From Microbotryomycetes sp. JL201 (lineage: Eukaryota; Basidiomycota; Microbotryomycetes), in the NCBI GenBank assembly GCA_033819885.1, contig JAQYUZ010000046.1:79501-143500 (forward strand): DNA of 64,000 bases, given 5' to 3'. Position 1 is the first letter of the stretch. Every line of letters begins with the position of its first letter. Below, piece by piece: positions 43,935 through 54,017 of the stretch. Position numbers and translations under genes: made by a program. Below the pieces are notes generated by a model. That model ran no database searches and was not told where the DNA came from. It saw only the letters and a list, made by a program, of their open reading frames with translations.

Positions 43935-44536
43935 ATGAGGAGTCTAGCCCGCGCATCCGCGGCGCAAATACCCCACTTTAAGCGCTTCAAGTCAGGAAAC
44001 AACGTTTCGACACCAATGAGCAAACCAAATTCTGCTCGTCAGAGTATCGGTGCATCAGATTGGTCGAGCGACGATGACCAAATTCGAGAACAGTGGAGTC
44101 GTCCATCGTTGTCTAGCGATGACGAACACAAGCTCATGAATAATGTTCAGGCGAGTCTTGGCATGACCCGAGGGTCAAGATCATAGCGACTGCTAACGAT
44201 TATTTTTTCGCAGGGCCCTTCTGAAAGGAAGCGCAGGCAGGTGCAACCGACAAGGAGCAAAGTCAAACGGTGTTGCTCGCTGGTGACAGAGTATGGTGGA
44301 ACGTGGACATGTTGGCTACGTGCGTTCACCTTGCATCTTGATGACCCGCACGAGCACGAGAAAAGACTGAATCCATACCCTGTAAAGCCATCATTGCTTT
44401 TTTTGCTGCCGTCGGCATTTTCGCAGGCATCTACTTTGGAAAAAACGCCGCCGCACAGAGACACTTGCAGGCCCAGAACATGACAAACAGCTATACTCCC
44501 GTAGCCGTTACAATGCCGGGCGACTTGACGCGTTGA
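43935..44536 (+). CDS. Small predicted membrane protein, unknown
   Basis: I do not recognise this gene. Exon 1 (ATG 43935 or 44016) encodes a Ser/Asp-rich sequence, WSSDDDQIREQWSRPSLSSD. It appears to end at NNVQ, followed by a GC-AG type intron (about 44152-44213) and a basic piece, GPSERKRRQ. The last exon, after an acceptor at about 44388, encodes the span AIIAFFAAVGIFAGIYFG and a tail AAAQRHLQAQNMTNSYTP ending at 44536. The internal donor of the last intron is unresolved. A charged head plus one span near the C-terminus suggests a small tail-anchored protein. Confidence 0.4.
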
Positions 44537-44887
44537 TGCACCCTGACGCATAGGCCTGGCTGGAAGGAGGCCTGAACGATTTGCCGAGCTATTGTGTTTC
44601 TAGAAAAGACATCTACATAACTCTTGAATGGTATCAGGGGTACGAGCGATTGTCGGTTTCCAAAGCTAAGCAGAAGAAAGACACCTTTTCGAGCGGGCGT
44701 GATGACCGCGAGTGCTGGTCTGTCTGTTGGTTTTTTCCAACCTGAACATTGATGTGATGACAAGTAGATTTAGACAAAGTAAACTGAAAACAACAAAAAA
44801 AGAAACGTGGCGCGGGGGTATCTAAGAAAGGTGGTTTCTCAACCGAGACTATATACGAAGACGGCACGAGCGCTCAAGACCGCCTAA
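44537..44887. other. Convergent intergenic region
   Basis: About 350 bases between the end of the small plus-strand gene and the end of the minus-strand J-domain gene. It is A/T-rich in places (run of A near 44795-44802) and has no supported gene; it probably holds 3' processing signals of both. Confidence 0.45.
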
Positions 44888-46554
44888 GTGCCCCATTTTT
44901 CACCCTTTTCGAGCACTTTGCAAGCAAGGACGAGCACGCCTTTGACTCGCGGACCGAGCAAGCCGCGGCGTTGCAATTCGCCGGCAGCAGCAGAAAAGTT
45001 CGGGTCCGAGTCGTCGTCCATGTCAGATGCAGCAGATGGTCCACCGCCTTCAGAGTCGCTGCTGCTGCTGCCTCGCGAAGACGCTCGGGTGTGCGACGAA
45101 TTGGATGACGGATTCGGATGCACGACTACTTCTTCGCGCATAGCCTTGTCGAGCACCATCGGAATTTCGAGCGTGACACGTGTCAGTGCAAGCGTTAATC
45201 GCAGGCGGCCAAGAATGTCAAAGTACGACAAGGCGCGCAGGTTCGATTGAATCTGGTATAGCCTGATCAACTCGAATCGGATCAGCCGCATGTACTTTTG
45301 GCCACCTGTGTTAGACAGTCAGCGTGTTAGCGAAGCTCTCACAAGGCGAAGAAACGTGGCTCTGACGCACTCAGAAGCACTTCGCGAACGCGCCTGAAAG
45401 CGCCCTCGAGGCTGTCGACGGTCTCGTCTCCGAGGTTGAGACCAGGGTTGCCCTCATTGAGAGCGTCTGCAGCACATGTCAGTGAGCCCGACTTTCCGAA
45501 GCTTTGTGAGTAGACGCGCACTCACTGACAAAGACACGAATCATCTCAAAATCACCGTTCAAGAACTGTCAATGAAGCGCAGATCAGCCTACATCCTTTC
45601 TTTCTCGGCACGCGGGCGCGGATCTACCTCGGTAAAGACAGATCGCAACACGCCGTTGAGGGTTTCATCACCAAGACCGGCCGATCCGTCCTTTGGAGTG
45701 GCTAGAAACGCGATTGTTCAATATGCGATACAGGTCAGGCCCATTCAAGTACAACTTACCTTGGTCAAACGAGCGTCCTCCGCCGAGATCGTAGATGCGC
45801 CTGCTCGCGGGTTTGCTCAAGGTTTCATAGGCGTACGATAGACGCTGAAAAGCAGGTGTAGCCGCTGCAAAGTCTGGCAATTTGCTGCGATACAAAGACC
45901 ACGATCAGCATTCGTACAAGCAGAACGCGCAGGCTGACGCAAGACTGACTCTGGATGGCAAATTCTGCTGCGGCCGAGAAATGCACGCCTGATCTCTTCC
46001 GACTTTGCCTTCTTGTTGACGCCGAGAATCTGGTACAGATCTTCAGTTTCGTTTATCAGCTTCACGAGCGCGATGGCATCTTTCGTGTCTTTTGTCTGCG
46101 CGCTGGTAGGATGTGATGGCGAGCAGCCACCGCTCTGAAATGAAGACGAGGTTGGGCCGGTCGAGTGGCGATGGGTTGCGCCGTTCGGTGCGTGACCATG
46201 ATGATACGATGCTGAAGTCTTGCGACTGCGTGACGGCGACGAGGCGGCTGCTCCTGTAGGCGTGCGTTGTGAGCCGTTCGCTGCGGCTGTTGTCGTTGTC
46301 GAAGGAGTTCTGCGGGAATGCGCCGCGTGGTGATGGCGGTGCTGCGGGTGATGATGCCGCGGCGGGGACGCTGATGGCAGTTGAGAGGCTGTGCGCTTGT
46401 GATGGGGCCTGACGACCTTTTGGTGACCGCCATCATCGGTGGCGGCTGCGGTTGAGCGATTCGATCCGCTGCCGCTGCCAGCGCCGTCGTCCGTCATGGG
46501 CACCTGACTGGTCGACGCATCCTGTCGCCACATGTAGCTCGATGCTGTGCGCAT
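44888..46554 (-). CDS. J-domain (DnaJ/Hsp40) protein
   Basis: This is a co-chaperone of Hsp70. ATG 46554 (MRTASSYMWRQD) is followed by a long disordered His/Ser/Thr-rich stretch; an in-frame ATG at 46497 is an alternative. The J domain reads DLYQILGVNKKAKSEEIRRA and FLGRSRICHP. An intron (about 45955-45891) lies inside the HPD motif: CATCCAGA plus C restores His-Pro-Asp followed by KLPDFAAATPAFQRLSYAY and ETLSKPASRRIYDLG. Later exons encode GLGDETLNGVLRSVF, FLNGDFEMIRVFV, ALNEGNPGLNLGDETVDSL and YMRLIRFELIRLYQIQSN. These belong to a C-terminal helical region seen in fungal J proteins with an uncharacterised client domain. An acidic Ser-rich linker precedes the end (VLVLACKVLEKGEKWGT). The client or organelle is not evident. 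Confidence 0.85.
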
Positions 46555-47270
46555 CTCTCAAGTCAGCTTGCGAGCACTCTTGCGCTACACAACGGGCACG
46601 AGCACTGACCGGCCGAGAGCGCACAAGAGCCCGCGCTCGACGCCAATCCGAGCATTGTCGGCGTCCAGCAAGACCAAAACGAGTGTGCCCAAGAAGTCTC
46701 GAGCCAGTGCTGGCTCAGGCGTCAAGCGGGTCACCTACACGCGCCGTCGAGGGCGTTTTGACGCGAGCCCCGTGCGCACACGCGTGTGCACGAGCGCGGC
46801 ACCCGCAGCCTTGTCTCACGCCTGCAAGTGATCAGGTCCGTCAAGGTCGCCCTGTGGCGGGCGCGTGACCGCGAAGCAGGCGCCAATATCGAACAGAATC
46901 CGTCACGCAAAAGAACAACGTGAAAGCGCTGGCACGGACCGCGTGCGACCCCCTGTCTCTGTCTGGCACGACTGTTCAGGGTTGCGATCGACTCGGGTAG
47001 TCAGTCACATGTTTGAAATGCCATCCGGCTCACTCCATCCACAAGTGGATAGCAGCAGAGTATATGCACGCGTGCCGAGCAGATATTCATCGTGGTCGTA
47101 ATGCAAGCAAGCTTGCTGGCGGACCTCCCTTTCAACAAGCCCAGTTGGCATGCATGCGCGCAAATCTTTTGCCAAAGGACTGAGGTGAGAGGTGTGAGAG
47201 GCTCGAGCGCTCTCCTTCCGGGCGCAATCAGCATCGCCACTAAGCTGACTGTGGTCGGACAGCTTGCGTC
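46555..47270. promoter_or_regulatory. Divergent intergenic region
   Basis: About 715 bases between the divergently transcribed J-domain gene and the HERP-like gene, so both promoters should be here. Readings are Arg/Ser-rich shadows; no gene is supported. Confidence 0.5.
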
Positions 47271-50050
47271 ATGAGTGACCAGGTTGCTACTGATGCTGGT
47301 GACCCGAGCGACATGAACAGCGCGGCCGAACAGGCGAGCAACGGCGTTGGTGACGACGACCAGCAGCGCGCGACCGTCTCTGACGACGTGTCTGGCATCA
47401 CACTGACGCTCAGAGTCACGTCGCCTCCGGTGCCACACTATCCCTCGGCTCAAAGGCTCGTCGTGCACGGCGCTGCAGCCCATTCGTCGGTCGACAGGCT
47501 GACCATGACGACGACAACGGTCGGCGACGTCAAGCGCACGATGCACGCACAGTGGCCAGGCAAACCTCTCCCCGAGCACACAATCGTCATCAAGGGCGGT
47601 CGAGTCTGCAGAGAGCCAGAGCTCGTGCGCGACGTGCTCACCATCCAGGCGAGTCTTATGCACCCTAGACCGCGTGGGTCTACATACTGACCAGACTAGG
47701 GCCGATCAGGAACTTCAAGACAAGCACGCCACTCTGCATGTCTTGTTCAGACCAGGCGCGTGGACAGAGCCGTTCCCGGACCCTTTGCCAGCTACAGACA
47801 CGCGAAAAAGCCAGCCAACGCCTGACGCTGCAGTCGAACGAGATCGTTTCCCATCGACGCCGTCCTTGTCATCTCGTCCGTACCACCCCGCGTACACGGC
47901 AGAGGCGCCCGTTGCGCAGCCGCCGCCACAAGCTGAACCAGCGCCACCGTACGCTACGTATCTTGCCTACCTGTCACAGCTCATTCCTCTGCAACGATCA
48001 CTACTCTTCATCAACTTGCAAAAAGCTCAGCATCACTACGCCAACGAAGTCCAGTTCAGGCACGCTCAGCTCGGATGGGGTTTGCCACCGCAACAAACCG
48101 ATGCTACTGAAGCGGCCACTCAGAAAACAGGTCAGGACGAGCGAATCGAGGTCGACGCGATCAAGCAGCTTTTAATCGAGTGCAAGCTGTGGCTCCTCGT
48201 CGAGGAGCAAGAAAAATCGGCCGAGCAGGACGTGGACCGCTGGACTACCGCAGCTGCTCAAGGTCCATCTGAATTTCAGATCGTCCAGGTCGGGTCAGTG
48301 TAGTCATGCGCTCTCAATATGGCTAACGAGCTGACCTTGTCGCTTTGTACTCAGTGGCCTGCCCTATCTTTTGCACACGCCTCGGCACGCCAACGAGACT
48401 CTGCCAGTGCCTGACCTCGGCTTGTACCGCTCGCTCAAGCGCGGACAAGCCATTCATCGCGTGCTGACGAACATGATTGACTTGCTCACGACGTATCAGC
48501 CAACTGCTCCGTCGCTCGCGTACGGACAAGCACTGCTCTCGCAAACGAACACGGCCGCGGCTACTGCAGCAGGTCAATTCATGCCCGCTGCAGGTGTGCC
48601 GCCTCACGTAGCCGCAGCTGCTCTCGCCGCTGCCAACAGGCGCCGAGCGACGTTATCCATCGTCATCAACCTTGAAGCAATCTTGTCTATCGTCGTGCCA
48701 ATGCTGCTCCTCGCGCTCAAAGTTGGCTTCCTGCTCTGGATTTTCGGTCGTCACGCCAGTTACGCGAAACGTATCGTCATGGGCGTCATGGCCGCTCTGT
48801 GGATCTTGTACGAGACGATGAACATGTACAGACGACGAGCACACCTCGGGAGAGAACGCGAGAGGCTCGAGCGCGCTCAAAGACGAGGGAATGTCGCCGT
48901 GGCAGCGGCAGCTGGTGGTCCGCCAGCTGCGCATGTTGGACCTGGCCTGGCTCATAACGATATCGCTCAACCCCCTCAGCCTGATCGAGCAGGGCGATAC
49001 GCACACCAGGGAGACGCTCCAGCCGATATTGAGACCGACGGCAATGCGGATGTTGGCTTGCGTCGTCGCCCTGAGGGCCAAAACGAACCAGTTCCAGACC
49101 GAGCTGCTGCAGTACATCTCCCTCACAGACCCGCACGAGCAGGCCGTCGTCGTCGAGGACCGCTATCTCGTTTTTCTCCGCGCTACTGGATCGCTCGCAT
49201 AGCCACAATCGGACTCGTCGAAGAAGCTCACGAACTGGGTTTAGCGCCGCGCACGCTTGCAGGGCGGACGGTCGCACCTCCCATCCCTCCACCTGGTCCT
49301 CGAGACCGCATTGGACGTGCGAGATTCGCTAGACGGAAAGCGATCAGAACGGCTTTGATTGCCGTCGTCTTGTTCTTTGGAACGCTCGTGCCAGAGGTTG
49401 AGAGAAAGCGCAAGCGAGCGCTGGAAAAGCGCGACAGACTTCTTGCGGAACGCAGAGTACAACGTGAGCGCGTGCAAGAACAGCAAGACCAATCAGTGGC
49501 GGCTGCCGAGCGTAGTGCTAGCGAGCAATCTCCGGTGAATGCGGCTTCAGTCGACCCTGATGGTAGCGCCCCCAACGCCGCCGATGAGGACGACCAAGAT
49601 GAGGGCATGAATGCGCGATCGCCGAGCGAGTTGTCTTCGCCAGGCTTGTCCTATCACGTCGACCGAGATCCCATGATACGTGCTGCAGAGGCACGAGCTG
49701 CTGCTGCGCGCAACAGAGGCAAATTTGGAGAAAGCGCAAACACGGTTGCGGCGGCTCGAGCACAAGGCTCTGCGTCAGCTTCAACGTCGTCTCAACTGCC
49801 GCCACCGCCAGCTGGGCGCGCCGTGATTTCAGACGCCGAGTTGTTTGCCAATGACGATGATGATGCGCACGAGTCGACGCCAGACACCTTGATCGCCTCT
49901 CAGCGCGCGGAAGACCACAACGAGACGTCAAATGACGAGCGCGGAACGGCGGACGAGCTCGAGACGGACGACGATGACGAGGAGCAAGGTGATCGGCAGG
50001 ATCGAGACGGGCAAGATGATCAAGTTGATCAAGTGGTCGCCTTGTTTTGA
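47271..50050 (+). CDS. Ubiquitin-like domain ER-membrane protein, HERP/Usa1-like
   Basis: It is probably an ER-associated degradation scaffold. ATG 47271 (MSDQVATDAGDPSD). An N-terminal ubiquitin-like domain spans ITLTLRVTSPPVP, TTTTVGDVKRTMHAQWPGK, EHTIVIKGGRV and, after an intron (about 47649-47699), KHATLHVLFRP. The mid-part has a Tyr/Leu-rich segment (YATYLAYLSQLIPLQRSLLF). A second intron at about 48297-48353 leads to the large exon. There two hydrophobic spans, IVVPMLLLALKVGFLLWIFG and IVMGVMAALWILYETMNMY, sit close together as a hairpin. A later segment, TALIAVVLFFGTLVPEVER, may be a third. Long charged, disordered tails follow, with an acidic C-terminus (DELETDDDDEEQ). UBL plus membrane hairpin matches HERPUD/Usa1. 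The exact donor of intron 1 is unresolved: the best-looking site, a GC donor, leaves the frame off by one. Confidence 0.75.
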
Positions 50051-50354
50051 TGAATGCAGTCCTTGTTGCAATTGCTGACATTGTCCGAATACTTGGACCA
50101 TTCTTTTTCGAAAGGCGAGAATCCAAATCTCAACCCGCCTTTGGCGGCACATTGCAATGCCGAAATCCATTACGAAATGAGCCTCGAGGACGAGGTCTGG
50201 ACTATGAATGAGGCGCATCGCGACGCGAGAAAGCGCGAGACTCCTCGCGGACTCTTGAGTCTGGCACCGCGTGGCGGTGATGGTCATTCGAGCCCCGCAT
50301 TGCTGTTTACTGACCAAGCGCCTACGAGCTATGTCTATCATGACGGTCTCAAGA

Positions 50355-52495
50355 ATGTCGTCTCCTCATGACATGGCCCACTCGCGGTCAACGTCGTCGC
50401 CATCGAGTCTGTCTCCGTTGAGCCCCGCATCATCTCTCCCGCCAGCCCCGCCTTGTCGTCTACGCCAAAAAAGATCGAAAGTGGGCATGTTTCAGCTTGG
50501 ACCGTCGACAAGCAGCGTTGACGATGACGACCCGTTGACGAATGATACGCCTGGTGCGGGAGCGAAAACTCTTTTGAAAGCGAGTTTGGACAGAGCGGCC
50601 AAGCAACGCGTGCTGTTTGTTCCCGGACAGATGGCACGAGTATTGAGCCCTGAAGAGGCAGAGAGGTTGAGACGAGAGGAAGAAGAGTTGTTGATGAGTT
50701 GCAGCAGCGGGAGACCGAGTCTCGAACAAGACAATGCGCCACAAACGGAAGAGCAAGACGACGCGCCAGGCGATTGGGAGACGGATGAAGAGGAGCACAG
50801 TTTGACGTCGTCTTGCGTAGCTGGCGCCTGCGTCAAACGCGAACCTCGCCCGTTCAAGCGTTCGAGAGTCTTGTTGCGAACCGCGCAATCGCTCTCAAAG
50901 GGTGACGGGGAACGTGTCCATCGTGAGTACTTCGATAATGCGATTTCTGCCCGCCGAGACTCAGCAGTCCTTCAACAGCACTGCTTACTGCCGAGTTGTC
51001 GAAGCGTAACGCCGTTTGTTGCTCCGATCTGGTTAGTTGGCCCGACGATGCGGTGATCAGCGAGCAGCCAGTATCTAGATTGTCTGCTCTTTTCCAGAAC
51101 GAGTCGGCCGGCGTTGACTCCGGTCCACGCAATATTGACGGACGTTTGCCACACGGGTCAGAAACTGTAGGCGACAGCAGGCGAACGCAGCACGATAACG
51201 GCCCGAAGACTCGAAAGCACATTCATTGTGTGACGCAGGACGCCAGCCTCCTCGACCGGGTCGCAACAGATCAGCTACGACCTCGAACGCTCAACAACAA
51301 GGGTTCGACGATTTTGCCGGTGACTGTGCCACTTTTGAGCGACCTGGCTCGTGCACCTGCATCTTTGTCTGCACCTGCGCAAATTCATACTGATGGCTCG
51401 AACGCGAATCCGTCTTTCGTGCGTTCGTCCGGGGGCCCATCTACCATCACGAACGCGTGCACCGAACCAGTACCGGAACTCGTTTTTGCACGACGGCCGA
51501 CAACGACTCGGCAGAGCTCGCTAGGAGGAACGTTCAATCAGCTGTATGCGGGTGACGTTCAAGCAAAGCGTGAACAGGCCATGAGGATCCGCCATTGGCA
51601 AAGGGACAGCGCGAGCAGACGGGGCTCGCGACAGAACAGCAGATCGAGCAGCTCGACGGACCTGGCTTCGATGGCCACAGTGACATCGCAGCTTAGCTCA
51701 ACTGAATGCGTCGACAGTCCAGTGTCGACAACGTCGGATGAGGGCAAACATGGTGAAGAAGACCGCGACGTCGTTTGCGATGCGTTTGGTGAGTCGTGGC
51801 AGGGTTTTTGTCGACTGGAGCAAGCTCTGACAATTTGACGCTTGCCATCGGCAGAGGTCTCGGTATTTGCTTCACCCGGTTCAAACAGCGCCACCTCGCT
51901 TTCTCGATCTTCGGCATCGTCCGTGTTTTGGTCCGCACAGTCTGCTTCGCCCGCGCCCTCGCCTCTGTCACCCGCCTTGTCCAGCGATGACGCAGAACTC
52001 TGCTCGTCACCTCCCAAAAGCTGCGCTGTGGACGGATATACCACGCCGCGAGCCTCGGCGCGTGTCGCTCCTTTTCGTCCGACTTTTCCAGTGACGTCGC
52101 TATCTGCTGTTCCAACGCCAGTCATGTCTCGAGCTTCGTCTCGGGCGCGACCTCAGTCATCAAGTCCTGTGTGGTCAAAGCCTCGAGCGGAAGACGACGT
52201 CGTGGCGGCATTCAACCGACTTGCAACGGCAGAATTGTCGGCCGTACAGGGCGATGAGATTGACCGCGACCAGCGCAAAGTGCGAGCACGCTCTCGTCAA
52301 ACTTCATTTGCTTCTTCCTCTGCGTCGGGCTACTCGACGCCTATGCGAGCGAGCGAGCTGTCAATTCCACTGACAGCGACGGAGCAACGCAACCGTCAAG
52401 AAGCTCTGGCCACGCTGGGCTTGGACGCACAGGGTCAACCTTGTCCAACCCAGTCTTCAGTCATGTTAAACATCAAAAAGATTCTTGGTTTCTAG
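50355..52495 (+). CDS. Disordered Ser/Thr-rich protein, unknown
   Basis: I do not recognise this protein. ATG 50355 opens MSSPHDMAHSRSTSSP. The first exon has VGMFQLGPSTSSVDDDD, a charged segment with SPEEAERLRREEEELL and GDWETDEEEHS, and a basic patch RPFKRSRVLLRTAQ. After an intron starting near 50921 the frame resumes by about 51025 and runs to 51786, with FNQLYAGDVQAKREQAMRI and Ser-rich stretches. A second intron (about 51788-51854) leads to the last exon, which ends AFNRLATAELSAVQGDE, TATEQRNRQEALATLGLDA and MLNIKKILGF. An open reading at 50054-50371 (SKGENPNLNPPLAAHCNAEI) has coding-like composition and may be the true 5' exon. The gene closely follows the HERP-like gene on the same strand. 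Confidence 0.6.
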
Positions 52496-52792
52496 ACAAC
52501 ACGCGCATCGCGCTTCTTCTGCGCTGAATACTCGCATCACAGCGTCATACGTGATTCGTTCTCTTGCACTCTCTCGTAGTGCTTGTATTACAAAACCTCT
52601 CCCTCTCGCGTACGTCCTTGAGTAGAATTTACGCTCGGGCCTCGCCGGCGTCTTTTGCTTCGTGCTCCTTTTGTGCCGCGCCTTGCTTGCCACAGTCACA
52701 ACATAGCTGCTGTATACCTATATCGAGTGTCTCAGTGTCATCGGTCGCCCTTCGCATGAGGTGCAGACGCAGGAGCAAGCCTGTGCACGACA

Positions 52793-53872
52793 ATGGATGC
52801 GACTAGGCCGGCAAAAAGGCGGTGAGTGCCGTTGTTGAGCCTGGGTGCTCACCGAAAACATGCCTGCTCGTGCTAATTTGGTACCCGATGTTGCAGCAAG
52901 ACGCTCCCAAAGCTCGACGACAGCTTTCTCGGCCAAAGTATGTGAAGCACGACATTGGTAGGGCTCGGATTTGCTATTGACGGCTCATTGTTGCTTTCAG
53001 CGCGCTCTGCGGATGTACCAGAGCTTCACCAGGGTCGCTCGCGCGCTATTGCGCACCAGCCAGGACAATGGGCTGCGCACGTGTTTGTAGAGCGTCAGTG
53101 CAGGCTATCACATCGCTGCAGCTCTTCCAATAACGCGTTCATACTTTTCACGCAGTCTTACCAGACGATGCTTCGAGTCAGGTTCTCAAGAACGCCGTCA
53201 AAGATGCGAGCTCGGGCCTCAAAGACTCTTCAGCCACCGTACACTCCTTACTGGACAAGACAAGGCCCGAGAAGGAAGGGCAACTTGCTTCAGAAGACCT
53301 CGTACTCCACATGTCTCTGTCAAGACCGCTCATTTTGCAGACAAATCAGAGAGGCGACTTGAAAGCTGCTGTCGCGAGTGTGGCAAATTCAGCGAAACAG
53401 TCAGTCGACGGGGCATCTCGAGTCGAATGAAAGCGCTCAATGGATCTCACAGACCGTCTTGTTGCTTTGCCTCGTTTGGCTGGCTCGAGAATGACGACAA
53501 GACGCGGCGATTTCTAGGTGTCGAAGTAGGTTCTGGCTATCAACAGGTCAGCATGCTCTCATACCTTATATTGTCGTGGTGATGAAAACTGGTTGCGTGC
53601 AGCTCAAGGCCCTCGTCGCGATACTTGACGAGCAGTTTGTCCGCCTCCGACTGCCCCGTTACTACGACACGCCTCGCTTTCATTGCTCGCTAGCTTGGAC
53701 CATCACGACATCCAACAAAGCTACACCGGACACACACCTTCCATTTGACAACGATGTAATTGAGCTGCTCAATAGCAAGTACGGCTCAGTCTTATCTCAT
53801 GAGCCAATGACACCCTCGCACTTGTGCGTCAAAGTCGGCAAAGTTGTCACTCGTTATCCTTTCGCATCGTAA
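52793..53872 (+). CDS. USB1: U6 snRNA phosphodiesterase Usb1/Mpn1
   Basis: Usb1 is a 2H-type 3'-5' exoribonuclease that trims the U6 snRNA 3' end to a protected terminus in the nucleus. ATG 52793 begins MDATRPAKRR; after short exons comes LDDSFLG. The core reads GRSRAIAHQPGQWAAHVFVE, the family's usual entry, then DDASSQVLKNAVKD. Both 2H catalytic motifs are present: LHMSLSRPLIL (His-x-Ser) and FHCSLAW (His-x-Ser). Between them are ASFGWLENDDKTRRFLGVEV and FVRLRLPRYYDTPRFH. The C-terminus is HLCVKVGKVVTRYPFAS. Introns lie near 52820-52896, 52937-53000, about 53094-53155, about 53398-53455 and 53547-53602. The gene converges on the membrane DPBB gene, with about 145 bases between stops. Confidence 0.88.
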
Positions 53873-54017
53873 CGGCCGTTAAACTTTTGCATCGTATCAA
53901 CAAGCAATTTTGATGGATAACTGTAATATTGCACGCGTTGGAAAATAAGAATTAAAAACCAAACGAGTTCAAACAAGTCCGTCTACGAAGTGTTTGCCCG
54001 TGCTCCACCGCGATTCC

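Noticed and set aside
45948-45968. Apparent loss of the HPD motif in the J domain (HPES)
   Set aside because: The codon is completed after splicing, giving His-Pro-Asp.
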